Assembly (NCBI RefSeq): GCF_033441515.1
Contig: NZ_JAWQJT010000001.1
Location: 1,116,001-1,180,000, forward strand
Direction: 5' to 3'
DNA: 64,000 nt
Origin: Amycolatopsis solani
Lineage (GTDB): Bacteria; Actinomycetota; Actinomycetes; Mycobacteriales; Pseudonocardiaceae
Under the pieces are notes generated by a model. The model was not told the origin of the DNA. It made no database searches and saw nothing but the letters and a program-made list of their open reading frames with translations. Positions 24,633 through 35,965 of this stretch are shown here, piece by piece. The translations under genes were made by a program, and so were the position numbers. Position 1 is the stretch's first letter. Each line of letters begins with the position of its first letter.

Positions 24633-25868
24633 GTGGGCCGCGCCGAGAGATTCGACAGGCGACTCGAGAACCTGGTGGGGAACACTTTCGCGCGCATGTT
24701 CGGTGGCAACGTCGTCACGCAGGAAGTGGCGATCGCCCTGGAGCGGGAGAGTGAGGAGAACGTTCGTGAGCTGGCAGGCGGTCGGCAGCTCGCCCCGAAT
24801 CACTACATCGTGTCCTTGGGGACGGCTGACCACGAGCGCATGGCCGGTGACGAGCAGCGGGTCACCCAGGTGCTGGCCAAGGCGGTGGCGGAACACCTCG
24901 CCGCCGAGGGCCTGGACACCTATGGTGACGTCGTCGTATCACTCGAGCGCAACGAGGCGCTGCATACTGGACAGTTCAAGACCCGTTCGTCCGTCGATCC
25001 CGACGCCCGCCCCTCAGGCGCCGGTTCACCGCGGTCGGCACGACCCAGCAACGCAGGAGACCCAGCAATGAGCCAGCCCCCCGGCTACGGCCAATACGAC
25101 CAGGGTGACCCGTACGGCCAGCAGGGCCAGTACGGCTACGGACAGCAGGGTGGCCAGCAGCCCGGGTACGACCAGGGTTACGGCCAGCAGCAGGGTGGTT
25201 ACGACCAGGGTGGTTACCAGCAACCCCAGCAGGGCGGCGGCTACGACCAGGGCGGCTACCAGCAGGGCGGTTACGACCAGGGTGGCTACGCCCAGCCCCA
25301 GCAGGGCGGCGGCTACGACCAGGGCGGCTACCAGCAGGGTGGCTACGACCAGGGTGGCTACGCCCAGCCCCAGCAGGGCGGCGGCTACGACCAGGGCGGC
25401 TACCAGCAAGGCGGCTACGACCAGTACGGCGGTCAGCAGCAGGCCGGGTACGACCAGTACGGCGGCCAGCAGCAGGCGGGCTACGACCAGTACGGCCAGC
25501 AGCAGGCGTACGGCCAGCCGGCCGGCGACCCGTACGCGCAGCAGCAGGGCGGCTACGCCCCGCCCGCCGCGGGGCGTCAGCTCGCGGCGAGCCTGCAGCT
25601 GGACGACGGCTCGAACCGCACGTACTCGCTGAAGCAGGGCGGGAACGTCGTGGGCCGCGGCCAGGACGCGGACTTCCGCCTCCCGGACACCGGTGTCTCC
25701 CGCCGGCACCTGGAGATCACCTGGGACGGTCAGAGCGCGACGCTCGCCGACATCGGTTCGACCAACGGCACGACCGTGAACGGGACGCCGGTGCAGACCT
25801 GGCAGCTCGCGGATGGCGACGTCATCCGGGTGGGGCATTCGTCCCTCGTGTTCCGTACACAGGGCTGA
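24633..25868 (+). CDS. fhaA: FhaA, DUF3662 and FHA domain-containing protein
   Basis: A 411-residue cytosolic FHA protein. It has an N-terminal DUF3662 domain ([19 protein letters not shown]..., residues 1-115), then a Gly/Tyr/Gln/Asp-rich low-complexity region (about 150-315) built from GGYDQ-type repeats. The C-terminal FHA domain (about 325-410) has the pThr-binding residues [17 protein letters not shown] and STNGTTVNG. In mycobacteria FhaA binds phosphorylated MviN and PknB-family kinases and restrains peptidoglycan synthesis. GTG start at 24633 with AGGAGG 9 nt upstream. First gene of a seven-gene cluster running to pknB. Confidence 0.95.
   Translation: MGRAERFDRRLENLVGNTFARMFGGNVVTQEVAIALERESEENVRELAGGRQLAPNHYIVSLGTADHERMAGDEQRVTQVLAKAVAEHLAAEGLDTYGDVVVSLERNEALHTGQFKTRSSVDPDARPSGAGSPRSARPSNAGDPAMSQPPGYGQYDQGDPYGQQGQYGYGQQGGQQPGYDQGYGQQQGGYDQGGYQQPQQGGGYDQGGYQQGGYDQGGYAQPQQGGGYDQGGYQQGGYDQGGYAQPQQGGGYDQGGYQQGGYDQYGGQQQAGYDQYGGQQQAGYDQYGQQQAYGQPAGDPYAQQQGGYAPPAAGRQLAASLQLDDGSNRTYSLKQGGNVVGRGQDADFRLPDTGVSRRHLEITWDGQSATLADIGSTNGTTVNGTPVQTWQLADGDVIRVGHSSLVFRTQG
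25233..25424 (+). repeat. 72-bp tandem repeat (2.7 copies) in fhaA
   Basis: Units begin at 25233, 25305 and 25377, each encoding [20 protein letters not shown] followed by QPQQ; the third unit diverges after 16 codons. The near identity at DNA level, including wobble positions, points to recent slippage or duplication. The repeat is in frame, so copy changes would alter the length of the disordered linker without breaking the gene. Confidence 0.9.
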
Positions 25869-25968
25869 CTCGGGGCACGGAATACTGTTCCCGCAGAATT
25901 GACGTGCGGGGGGACCGCGGCGTACCCGCGTCGCGGCTGCACGGACGAGTCGGGAGCGGACACACCAA

Positions 25969-26430
25969 GTGCCAGAGCTGGTCGTACAACTCACCAGGGT
26001 GGGCTTCCTCGTGCTGCTCTGGCTCTTCGTGTTCGCCGCGCTCAGAGTCGTCCGCTCGGACCTCTACGCGGCGTCGGGCATGCGCGTCCAGGTGCCGACC
26101 TTCGGGCGCAAGAAAGAGAAGAAGCCGCGCAACAGCAAGTCCCCGCAGCAGCTGCTGGTCACCCACGGCGCACTGGCGGGGACGCGCATCGCGCTGGACG
26201 GGCGGCCGATCCTGATCGGCCGTGCCGACGACTCCACGCTGGTGCTCGACGACGACTACGCGTCGACCCGGCACGCCCGGATCGCCCAGCGCGGTGAGGA
26301 CTGGTACGTGGAAGATCTGGGCTCGACGAACGGGACGTATCTCGACCGGGCTAAGGTCACTGCACCCCTCCGGGTCCCGCTCGGAGTCCCCATCCGGATC
26401 GGCAAGACGGTGATCGAGCTTCGCCCATGA
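25969..26430 (+). CDS. fhaB: FhaB/FipA-type FHA domain protein
   Basis: A 153-residue protein with one N-terminal membrane helix (about residues 8-27, VGFLVLLWLFVFAALRVV) followed by a basic linker (GRKKEKKPR). The C-terminal FHA domain (about 60-152) has the consensus LIGRADDSTL, STRHARI and GSTNGTYLD. FhaB (FipA) is a PknA/PknB substrate and divisome partner in mycobacteria. GTG start at 25969; it ends with a 4-bp overlap into pstP, tying readout and dephosphorylation together. Confidence 0.94.
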   Translation: MPELVVQLTRVGFLVLLWLFVFAALRVVRSDLYAASGMRVQVPTFGRKKEKKPRNSKSPQQLLVTHGALAGTRIALDGRPILIGRADDSTLVLDDDYASTRHARIAQRGEDWYVEDLGSTNGTYLDRAKVTAPLRVPLGVPIRIGKTVIELRP

Positions 26431-27824
26431 CTCTCGTCCTCCGCTACGCAGCCCGCAGCGACCGGGGCCTGGTGCGTTCGAGCAACCAGGACTCCGTGTA
26501 CGCCGGCCCTCGCCTGCTCGCGCTCGCCGACGGTATGGGTGGCCACGCGGCGGGTGAGGTGGCCAGCAAGGTCGTCATCGCCTCGCTCGCGCCGCTCGAC
26601 GACGACGAACCCCGCGACGACCTGCTCGCCCAACTGCGGGAAGCGGTGGCCAACGGCAACGCCGCCATCGCCGAACTCGTCTCGCAGGACCCCGATCTCG
26701 ACGGCATGGGCACCACGCTCACCGCGGTGCTGTTCGCGGGCACCCGGCTGGGGCTGGTGCACGTCGGCGACTCGCGGGCCTACCTGCTCCGGAGCGGTCA
26801 GTTCGCGCAGATCACGCGCGACGACAGCTTCGTCAACGAACTCCTCGAACAGGGCCGCATCACGCCGGAAGAGGCGGCGGTGCACCCGCAGCGGTCGCTG
26901 CTGCTCAAGGCGCTCACCGGGCACGAGGTCGAGCCGAGCCTGACCGTGCGCGAGGCCCGCGCCGGCGACCGGTACCTGATCTGCTCGGACGGCCTGTCCG
27001 GCATGGTCAGCGACGAGACGCTGACCGAGGCCGTGCAGATCCCGGACCCGCAGCAGTGCGCGGACCGGATGATCGAGCTGGCGCTCAAGGGCGGCGGTAC
27101 CGACAACGTCACCGTGATCATCGCCGACGTGGTCGACGTCGACTTCGGCGAGGACGCGCCCATCGTGGGCGGCGCCGCCGGGGACGGCAGCGACGAGCTG
27201 CACCAGGGCGACTCGCCCGCGGCGCGGGCCAGGGCGCTGACCCAGCCGCCACCGCAGCAGCGCCCGGAACTGCCGCAGCCGAGCGAAGACCCGAAAGCCA
27301 AGCGCCGGAAGCGGTTCCGCTGGCTGGCCGGGGCGCTGGTCGTCCTCGTCGTGCTCGCCGCGGCCGCCATCGCCACCCGGTACTTCGTGCTGAGTCAGTA
27401 CTATGTCGGCGAAGGTGCGGACGAGGAAGTCGTCATCTACCGCGGCGTCCCCGGCAGCATCCTCGGGATCGACCTGCACACCTACGAGCAGGGCTCCTGC
27501 CCGCCCAACCAGGTGTGCACGGACAAGCTGCGCGTCAACCAGCTCCAGGAGGACGCGCGGCTCGCCGTGCAGAACGGCGTCAAGAAGGACAGCCTCGACG
27601 ACGCCCGGAAGTACATCGACGACTTCCTGCAGTTGCACAAGCGCCTGAACAACTGCGCGCCGACGGGCGGTCAGACCCCGTCGACGCCGACCAACCCGGT
27701 CACACCGACGACCACCCCGTCGGTCCCGGCCGGTTCCACGGCTCCATCGTCGGCGAACCAGCCAGCGGGGAGGGACTGCTCGACGCCGAGTTCGACGGCA
27801 CCGACGACGGGAGGCGGTAACTGA
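26427..27824 (+). CDS. pstP: PP2C-family Ser/Thr phosphatase PstP
   Basis: A 465-residue phosphatase. The N-terminal PP2C domain (about 1-240) contains the metal-binding motifs NQDSVYAG, LADGMGGHAAGE, HVGDSRAYLLR, the CSDGLSG aspartate and the terminal GGTDNVTVI. A juxtamembrane linker, one transmembrane helix (about 297-319) and an external domain of about 140 residues ending in a Thr/Pro/Ser-rich tail follow. It reverses PknA/PknB phosphorylation of cell-growth proteins. Its stop overlaps the next start by 1 bp (TGATG). Confidence 0.96.
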   Translation: MTLVLRYAARSDRGLVRSSNQDSVYAGPRLLALADGMGGHAAGEVASKVVIASLAPLDDDEPRDDLLAQLREAVANGNAAIAELVSQDPDLDGMGTTLTAVLFAGTRLGLVHVGDSRAYLLRSGQFAQITRDDSFVNELLEQGRITPEEAAVHPQRSLLLKALTGHEVEPSLTVREARAGDRYLICSDGLSGMVSDETLTEAVQIPDPQQCADRMIELALKGGGTDNVTVIIADVVDVDFGEDAPIVGGAAGDGSDELHQGDSPAARARALTQPPPQQRPELPQPSEDPKAKRRKRFRWLAGALVVLVVLAAAAIATRYFVLSQYYVGEGADEEVVIYRGVPGSILGIDLHTYEQGSCPPNQVCTDKLRVNQLQEDARLAVQNGVKKDSLDDARKYIDDFLQLHKRLNNCAPTGGQTPSTPTNPVTPTTTPSVPAGSTAPSSANQPAGRDCSTPSSTAPTTGGGN

Positions 27825-29311
27825 TGGGCCAGCCCGTCGCGCGTTCCGCCGAACCGCTCGCCGCGCAGTTCCAGACGAACCCGCCGCGCGAGGTCCCGAC
27901 CCGCCGCAACACCGAGCTCGTGCTGCTGGGGTTCGCCGCGGTCATCGTCACGATCGCACTGGTGCTGGTGGAAGCGAACCAGGAGCAGGAACTCACGGCG
28001 TCGATCCTCTGGCTCGGGCTGGCTTACCTCGGCGTGCTGACCGCCGCCCACCTCGCCGTCCGCAAGTGGGCGCCGTACGCGGACCCGGTGCTGCTCCCCT
28101 GCGTCGCGCTGCTGAACGGCATCGGGCTGGTGATGATCCACCGGATCGACCTGGCGCTGGCCGAGCGGGCCGTGCAGAACGGCAAGGACTACACGCCGGC
28201 CGTCACCGCGCAGGTGCTGTTCACGGTGATCTCGCTGGTGTTCTTCGTCGTCGTGCTGATCGTGGTCAACGACCACCGCACGCTGACCCGCTACGGCTAC
28301 ACCGCGGGCCTGGTCGGGATCGTCGCGCTGGCGTTGCCCGCGCTGCTGCCGTCGAGCCTGTCCGAGGTCAACGGCGCCAAGGTGTGGCTGAAGCTGCCGT
28401 TCTTCTCGATCCAGCCGGGCGAGTTCGCGAAGATCCTGCTGATGATCTTCTTCGCGTCGTTCCTGGTGTCGAAGCGGGACCTGTTCATGGTGGCGGGCAA
28501 GAAGCTCGTCGGCGTCGAGCTGCCGCGCGCCCGCGACCTCGGCCCGATCCTCATCGCCGCGTTCGTCTGCATCGGCATCCTGGTGTTCGAGAAGGACCTC
28601 GGCACGTCGCTGCTGTTCTTCAGCGTCATCCTGGTGATGCTCTACGTCGCGACCGAGCGGGTCATCTGGGTCGTCCTCGGGCTCAGCTTCTTCGCCGTCG
28701 GCTGCATCATCGCCTACAACCTCTTCACGCACGTCCAGCAGCGCGTGGCGAACTGGCTCGACCCGCTGGCCACCTACGACCAGGCGGGCGGCGGTTACCA
28801 GCTCGCCCAAGGCCTGTTCGGGCTCGGCACCGGCGGCGTCGGCGGCACCGGCCTCGGCGCCGGACGGCCGGACATGGTGCCCGAAGCGGCCACCGACTTC
28901 ATCACCGCGGCGATCGGCGAGGAGCTCGGCTTCATCGGCCTGGCCGCCGTCCTGATGCTGTACTTGCTGGTCGCGATGCGCGGCATGCGCAGCGCGCTCG
29001 CGGTGCGCGACACGTTCGGCAAGCTGCTCGGCGGCGGGCTCGCGTTCACCATGGTCATGCAGATCTTCGTCGTCGTCGGCGGGGTCACGAAACTCATCCC
29101 GGAGACCGGTATCACCGCGCCGTTCCTGTCCAAGGGCGGCTCGTCGCTGCTCGCGAACTACATCCTGGTCGCGCTGCTGCTCCGGATCTCCGACGCCGCC
29201 CGCAAGCCGGCCGCGCGCCCGAAGCCGCAGCAGCAGCCGCAGGCGCCGATCGCGGAAGCGCACACCGTGCTCGTGCAGCGCCCGCCGGCGGACGGGGGCG
29301 CGCAGGCATGA
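27824..29311 (+). CDS. rodA: SEDS-family peptidoglycan glycosyltransferase (FtsW/RodA)
   Basis: A 495-residue polytopic membrane protein of the SEDS family, with about 10-12 hydrophobic helices. The late conserved loop AATDFITAAIGEELGFIG and LSKGGSSLLANY are diagnostic. SEDS proteins polymerise lipid II into glycan strands together with a class B PBP, here the adjacent PbpA. By synteny with mycobacteria this is the RodA-type member of the pkn cluster; sequence alone does not separate RodA from FtsW cleanly. Confidence 0.94.
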   Translation: MGQPVARSAEPLAAQFQTNPPREVPTRRNTELVLLGFAAVIVTIALVLVEANQEQELTASILWLGLAYLGVLTAAHLAVRKWAPYADPVLLPCVALLNGIGLVMIHRIDLALAERAVQNGKDYTPAVTAQVLFTVISLVFFVVVLIVVNDHRTLTRYGYTAGLVGIVALALPALLPSSLSEVNGAKVWLKLPFFSIQPGEFAKILLMIFFASFLVSKRDLFMVAGKKLVGVELPRARDLGPILIAAFVCIGILVFEKDLGTSLLFFSVILVMLYVATERVIWVVLGLSFFAVGCIIAYNLFTHVQQRVANWLDPLATYDQAGGGYQLAQGLFGLGTGGVGGTGLGAGRPDMVPEAATDFITAAIGEELGFIGLAAVLMLYLLVAMRGMRSALAVRDTFGKLLGGGLAFTMVMQIFVVVGGVTKLIPETGITAPFLSKGGSSLLANYILVALLLRISDAARKPAARPKPQQQPQAPIAEAHTVLVQRPPADGGAQA

Positions 29312-30777
29312 ACACCCCGCTCCGCAAGGTCGGCATGGCGATGCTCGTGATGGTCGTCCTGCTGCTGGCCAACGCCACCTACATCCAGGTGGTGAAGGCC
29401 GACGACTACCGCACCGACTCGCGCAACGCCCGCGTGCTCTACGACGAGTTCGCCCGCCAGCGCGGCAAGATCGTGTCGCAGGCCAACGGCGAGGTGCTGG
29501 CCAGCGTCGACCCGTCCAACGACAAGTACAAGTACATCCGGACCTACGCCGACGGCCCGATGTACGCGCCGGTCACCGGCTACTACTCGATCAACTACGG
29601 CGCCGGCGGGCTCGAGCGCTCCGAGGACGACGTCCTCAACGGCTCCGACCCGCGGCTGTTCGTGCGGCGGCTCTCGGACATGGTCACCGGCCGGGACCCC
29701 AGCGGCGGCAACGTCCGGCTGACCATCGACCCGGCCGTGCAGAAGGCCGCGTACGACCTGATGACGCAGAAGGGCTACACCGGCGCCGTCGTCGCGCTGG
29801 AGCCCAAGACCGGCCGGATCCTGGCGATGGTCTCGACGCCGTCGTACGACCCGAACCAGCTGGCTTCGCACACGTCGAAGGCGCAGACCGACGCCTGGAA
29901 CGCGAACAACAAGGACCCGAAGAAGCCCATGCTGAACCGGGCGATCTCGGAGACCTACCCGCCGGGCTCGACGATGAAGCTCGTCACCGCGGCGGCCGTG
30001 CTCGAAGACGGCAAGGGCCCGGACACCCCGATCGACCCGGCGCCGAACACGAAGCTCCCGGGCACCAGCATCACGCTGGAGAACTACGCCGGCGGCGCGT
30101 GCCCCGGCACCACGTTCAAGGACGCGCTCGCGCACTCCTGCAACGTGCCGTTCGCGCAGTTCGCGGGCGCGCTCGGCGCGGACAAGATGAAGAAGACGGC
30201 GGCGAACTTCGGCATCGGGCAGACCGACCTGACCGTGCCGATGAAGGTCGCGCCGTCGACCGTCGGCCCGCTCGACTCGCAGGGCGCGCTCTACCAGAGC
30301 GGCATCGGCCAGCGCGACGTCCGGCTGACGCCCCTGCAGGACTGCCTGCTCGCGGCCACCGTGGCCAACGGCGGGATGGCGATGAAGCCGCAGCTGGTGC
30401 AGTCGGTGCTGGCCCCGGACCTCTCGACCATCGAGGACTACAGCCCCACCGAGCTCACCGGCACGGCGGCACTTTCGTCGTCGAACGCCGCGATCCTCAA
30501 GGACATGATGATCGCTTCCGAGGGCTTCACCAAGGGCGGCGGCAAGCGCCCGGACATCCAGATCGCGTCGAAGACCGGCACCGCCGAGCACGGCACGGAC
30601 TCCAAGAACACCGCACCGCACGCCTGGTACACCGCCTTCGCCCCGGCGAACGACCCGCAGATCGCGGTCGCCGTCATCGTCGAAGACGGTGGCAACCGCG
30701 GGCTCGCGGCCACCGGCGGTACGGTCGCGGCGGAAATCGGCCGTGCCGCGATCAACGCCAAGCTCGGGGGTGGATAG
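29308..30777 (+). CDS. pbpA: Class B penicillin-binding protein PbpA
   Basis: A 489-residue bitopic transpeptidase that cross-links peptidoglycan. An N-terminal membrane helix (about 8-29), a dimerisation/non-catalytic domain, and the transpeptidase domain with SxxK 221-224 (STMK), SxN 277-279 (SCN) and KTG 422-424 (SKTGTAEHG) are present. Both ends overlap or abut operon neighbours: ATGA overlap with rodA, and 3 bp to pknA. It is the expected partner of the adjacent SEDS polymerase. Confidence 0.96.
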   Translation: MNTPLRKVGMAMLVMVVLLLANATYIQVVKADDYRTDSRNARVLYDEFARQRGKIVSQANGEVLASVDPSNDKYKYIRTYADGPMYAPVTGYYSINYGAGGLERSEDDVLNGSDPRLFVRRLSDMVTGRDPSGGNVRLTIDPAVQKAAYDLMTQKGYTGAVVALEPKTGRILAMVSTPSYDPNQLASHTSKAQTDAWNANNKDPKKPMLNRAISETYPPGSTMKLVTAAAVLEDGKGPDTPIDPAPNTKLPGTSITLENYAGGACPGTTFKDALAHSCNVPFAQFAGALGADKMKKTAANFGIGQTDLTVPMKVAPSTVGPLDSQGALYQSGIGQRDVRLTPLQDCLLAATVANGGMAMKPQLVQSVLAPDLSTIEDYSPTELTGTAALSSSNAAILKDMMIASEGFTKGGGKRPDIQIASKTGTAEHGTDSKNTAPHAWYTAFAPANDPQIAVAVIVEDGGNRGLAATGGTVAAEIGRAAINAKLGGG

Positions 30778-30780
30778 CGG

Positions 30781-32102
30781 ATGCTGTCCTCGGGCCAGCT
30801 GCTGGCCGAGAGGTACAAGCTGACGAGCCGGATCGCCGTCGGCGGGATGGGCGAGGTCTGGCAGGCCAGCGACACCCGGCTGGACCGGACCGTGGCCGTC
30901 AAGATCCTCAAGGCCGAGCTCTCCGGTGACGCCGAGTTCCTCCACCGCTTCCGGACCGAAGCGCGGATGACGGCGTCGCTCAACCACCCCGGCATCGCCG
31001 CGGTGCACGACTACGGCGAGACCGTGTTCGACGGCGACCTGTCGATCGCGTACCTCGTGATGGAACTCGTCGACGGCGACCCGCTGGCCGGCTTGCTGGC
31101 CAAGCACGGGCGGCTGTCGGCGGAGTTCACCCTCGACATGCTCGAGCAGGCGGGCAACGCGTTGCAGGCCGCGCACGAGCAGGGCCTGGTCCACCGGGAC
31201 GTCAAGCCGGGCAACATCCTGGTGACGTCGGCCGGCCAGGTGAAGATCACCGACTTCGGGGTGGCGAAGGCCGCGGACGCGGCCCCGGTCACCCGGTCCG
31301 GCATGGTCATGGGCACCGCGCACTACATCGCGCCGGAGCAGGCGCTCGGGCACCCGGCGGAGCCGGCGTCCGACGTCTACTCGCTCGCGGTGTGCGGGTA
31401 CGAATGCCTTGCCGGGCACCGGCCGTTCCTCTCCGAGAACGCCGTCACGGTCGCGATGATGCACATCCGCGACATCGCGCCGCCGCTGCCACCGGACGTG
31501 CCGCCCGCGGCGCGCGCGGTGATCGAGGCGACGCTCGTCAAGGATCCGCGGCAGCGCTACAACAACGGCGGCGAGTTCGCGGCCGCCGTCGCCGCGGTCC
31601 GCGCCGGGCAACCGCTGCCGACGCCGTCCGGTCTGGTCAACGCCGCCTACGCGACCGGGCAGCAACCGCAGCAACAGCCGCCGCCGCAACAGGTTCCGCA
31701 CCAGCCGGTCCCGCCGCAGCAGCAGCACATGCCCGTCGGCCCGCCGTCACCGGCGGTGAACCCCATGGTCGTCATCGGCCCGCCGTCCCGCCCCGCGGTG
31801 CGGCCGGTCATGATGCCGGTCGCGAAGAAGAAGTCCCAGTGGGGCTGGTGGGCGCTCCTCGCGGCGATCCTGCTCGTTGTCCTGGTGGCGGGAATCGTGC
31901 TGATCGCGAAGATGATCGGCAGCTCCGGCTCGCCACCGCACACCGGCCAGACGACGACGAACCAGGTGGTCCCGGGCAGACAGCCGCCCGCGGAAGAGCC
32001 GCCCGCTACGAGTGTCCTACCGGCGGAGTCTCCCGGCACGACCGACGATGGCCAGCAAGGCATCATGACCACACCTTGGACGGAATGGAACGGCACCCAG
32101 AG

Positions 32103-32106
<4 letters not shown>
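30781..32106 (+). CDS. pknA: Ser/Thr protein kinase PknA
   Basis: A 441-residue receptor-type kinase. The kinase domain is residues 12-275: glycine loop AVGGMGEVW, Lys41 (VAVKIL), catalytic HRDVKPGN with Asp140, DFG 158-160 and APE in YIAPEQ. A Pro/Gln-rich linker of about 75 residues and one transmembrane helix (354-376) follow. The external tail is short (about 65 residues) without PASTA domains, as usual for PknA. The stop overlaps the pknB start by 4 bp. It regulates growth and septation with PknB. Confidence 0.95.
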
Positions 32107-34073
<1,967 letters not shown>

Positions 34074-34081
34074 CGAAGCCG

Positions 34082-34119
34082 AAAAAGGCCCCGCACGGTT
34101 CGCCGTGCGGGGCCTTTTT
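34082..34119. terminator. Strong bidirectional terminator after pknB
   Basis: AAAAAGGCCCCGCACGG (34082-34098) and CCGTGCGGGGCCTTTTT (34103-34119) form a perfect 17-bp stem closed by a TTCG tetraloop, with one extra T after it. It terminates the fhaA-pknB operon and, from the other strand, the EACC1-like gene that ends at 34127. Confidence 0.95.
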
Positions 34120-34126
34120 TCGTTCT

Positions 34127-34444
34127 TCAGCCTTTATCGAGGAATCCCCGGACAGCGCCGAGCACCTGTTCGGCGTCGCTCGCCGGGCCGCAGTCGAGTT
34201 CGAGTTCCTCGGCCGCGCCCGAGCGTTTGACCTTCAGGGAGACGCGGGCTTCGCGGCAGCGCCGCAGCCACGCGAAGAGGGAGCTGCAGAAGACGGCGGC
34301 GGAGTTGCTCGTCACGCCGACCACGACGGCGTCGAACAGCTGGACGCGGCCGCGGAGTTCGTCTTCGCCGCGCAGCCAGGCGGCGAGCTCCGGAAGCTCG
34401 CCGTCGGAGTTTGGCACGGTGATCGCGACGATCCCAGCCGTCAC
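34127..34444 (-). CDS. EACC1-like (effector-associated constant component) small protein
   Basis: A 105-residue protein if started at GTG 34444, which has GGGAG five bases upstream; a GTG five codons earlier is also possible. It matches the pattern of EACC1 proteins: an ELxxWLRGEDELRGRV segment, a short alternating hydrophobic strand VVVGVTSNSAAVFCSSLFAWL, a basic strand (VSLKVKRSG) and a terminal helix. EACC1 is predicted as a constant component next to variable effectors in actinobacterial conflict/signalling systems. Here no caspase, trypsin-like or other known effector is adjacent, so it is an orphan. Assignment from pattern memory, not from a search. Confidence 0.6.
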   Translation of the reverse strand: MTAGIVAITVPNSDGELPELAAWLRGEDELRGRVQLFDAVVVGVTSNSAAVFCSSLFAWLRRCREARVSLKVKRSGAAEELELDCGPASDAEQVLGAVRGFLDKG

Positions 34445-34544
34445 CCGTTCTCCCTTCACCCAGAATCGGAGAGGCCACGAACCTTAGTCGGCGACGTGGT
34501 CCGACAGGAAGCCCGGTTCGGAAATTGAATTCTGCAAGTTGCAA

Positions 34545-35177
34545 TCAAGAGCGTCGGCGAACCAGCGCCGAGACACCGAAGTAGCTGACCGCCAGCAGCA
34601 CCACCGACGTCCCGAGCGCGAGCGCCAGCGGGCCGGCGACCGGTTCCTCGTCGGTCAGGGCGTGCAGCAGTGGGTGGACCAGCGGGATCTTCGCCAGCAG
34701 CACGACGACGAGCGTGACGACGGCGGCGAGCACCGTCCAGCCGATCCGGTGCACCAGCAGCCGCGAGCACGGGAGGGCGATCGCGATGCCCAGCAGCGCG
34801 CACGCGAAGTGGGCCAGCAGCCCGATGCCCAGCGCCGAGGGCTGGACCTTCGACGACTTGAGCGCCGACCACACCTCGGTGATCACCGTGAGGACCAGCG
34901 AGCAGGCCAGCACCGCGAGGATCGCGCCGGTGACCAGCCGCCGCCACTGGCGCGCGTGGCTGAGGGTCACCAGCCGCTGGACCGGGTCTTCGATGTCGAG
35001 CAGGGCGATCGTCAGCCAGCACGACACGACGAGCAGGCCGCCGGCGCTCACGCCGAACAGCGGTAGCGGCGGCGAATTCGGGTCGGAGTAGAGGATCACG
35101 CACAGCGCGAGGTAGGCCAGCAGCGCGGGCAGGTACCGCTGCGAATGGCCGAGCAGCACGAAGTAGTAGCGGGTCAC
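34545..35177 (-). CDS. ABC transporter-associated membrane protein, 210 aa
   Basis: A hydrophobic protein with about six membrane helices: YLPALLAYLALCVILY, FGVSAGGLLVVSCWLTIALL, LVTGAILAVLACSLVLTV, GIGLLAHFACALLGIAIA, WTVLAAVVTLVVVLLA and LALALGTSVVLLAVSYFG. It resembles the membrane subunit of a small exporter. The GTG start at 35177 overlaps the ATPase stop by 4 bp, so they form one unit. It is the third gene of an amidotransferase-ATPase-permease operon. Substrate unknown. Confidence 0.78.
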   Translation of the reverse strand: MTRYYFVLLGHSQRYLPALLAYLALCVILYSDPNSPPLPLFGVSAGGLLVVSCWLTIALLDIEDPVQRLVTLSHARQWRRLVTGAILAVLACSLVLTVITEVWSALKSSKVQPSALGIGLLAHFACALLGIAIALPCSRLLVHRIGWTVLAAVVTLVVVLLAKIPLVHPLLHALTDEEPVAGPLALALGTSVVLLAVSYFGVSALVRRRS

Positions 35178-35965
35178 GGCGAGCACGGCGCCACCTCGCG
35201 CACCGACCAGCCGTCCTTCAACGCCCGCAGCAGCACCGCGTCCACCGCGGCGACCTCGACCGTGAGCACCACCTGGGCCCCTTCGACGACCGCGTGCCGC
35301 ACGCCGGGCTCGCCGTCCCAGCCGGTGCCGCCGCCACGCAGGACGATCCGGGTGGTCGGCTCCGCGCTTTCCGCCGTCAGCCTGCCGTCTTCGATGAGGT
35401 GCACGACGTCGGCGTGGTCGTGCACGACCTGCGGGCGGTGGTCGGTGAACACGACGCTCGCCCCGCGCGCCCGCGTCTCGGCGACGAGCTCGCCGAGGAT
35501 CGCGTGCGTGCCGACGTCGAGCCCGGACCACGGCTCGTCGAGGATCAGCAGGTCGGGGCGCACCATGACGGCCTGGGCGAGCCCGACCTTCTGCGCGTTG
35601 CCCTTGGACAGCGTGCGCAGCGGCGCGGCCGGGCCGCCGACGAGCGCCAGCCGGTCCAGCAGCGGGTCGATCATCGAGAGGTCGGTGAGCCCGTGGATGC
35701 GCGCCATGTGCCGCAGGTACGCCCGCGCGCCCATGCGCTGGCCGGCCGGGAAGCGGTCCGGCAGGTAGCCGATCCGCGGGGTGCCGGTCACCACGCCGGT
35801 GGTCGGCTGCGAGACGCCGGCCATGATCCGCAGCAGCGTCGACTTGCCGGAGCCGTTGCCGCCGAGGACGCCGAGGACGTGCCCGGGCTGGACGGTCAGC
35901 TCGACGTCGCGGAGGACGAAGTCACCACGCCCGTACCGCTTGCCGACCCCCGCGAGCCGGATCAC
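35174..35965 (-). CDS. ABC transporter ATP-binding protein
   Basis: A 263-residue ATPase with Walker A GGNGSGKST (about 36-44), the signature in the form LSKGNAQKVGLAQA, Walker B LLILDEP and the H-loop FTDHRPQ. The SKGN signature is typical of CcmA/YtrB-like and antibiotic-type exporters. The C-terminal 60 residues form an extra domain. GTG start at 35965 overlaps the trpG-type stop by 4 bp. It pairs with the downstream membrane protein. Confidence 0.88.
   Translation of the reverse strand: MIRLAGVGKRYGRGDFVLRDVELTVQPGHVLGVLGGNGSGKSTLLRIMAGVSQPTTGVVTGTPRIGYLPDRFPAGQRMGARAYLRHMARIHGLTDLSMIDPLLDRLALVGGPAAPLRTLSKGNAQKVGLAQAVMVRPDLLILDEPWSGLDVGTHAILGELVAETRARGASVVFTDHRPQVVHDHADVVHLIEDGRLTAESAEPTTRIVLRGGGTGWDGEPGVRHAVVEGAQVVLTVEVAAVDAVLLRALKDGWSVREVAPCSP

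Noticed and set aside
25105..25994. CRISPR-like repetition
   Set aside because: The regular units are 72-bp in-frame tandem repeats coding for GGYDQ-type residues of FhaA, without spacers or cas genes.
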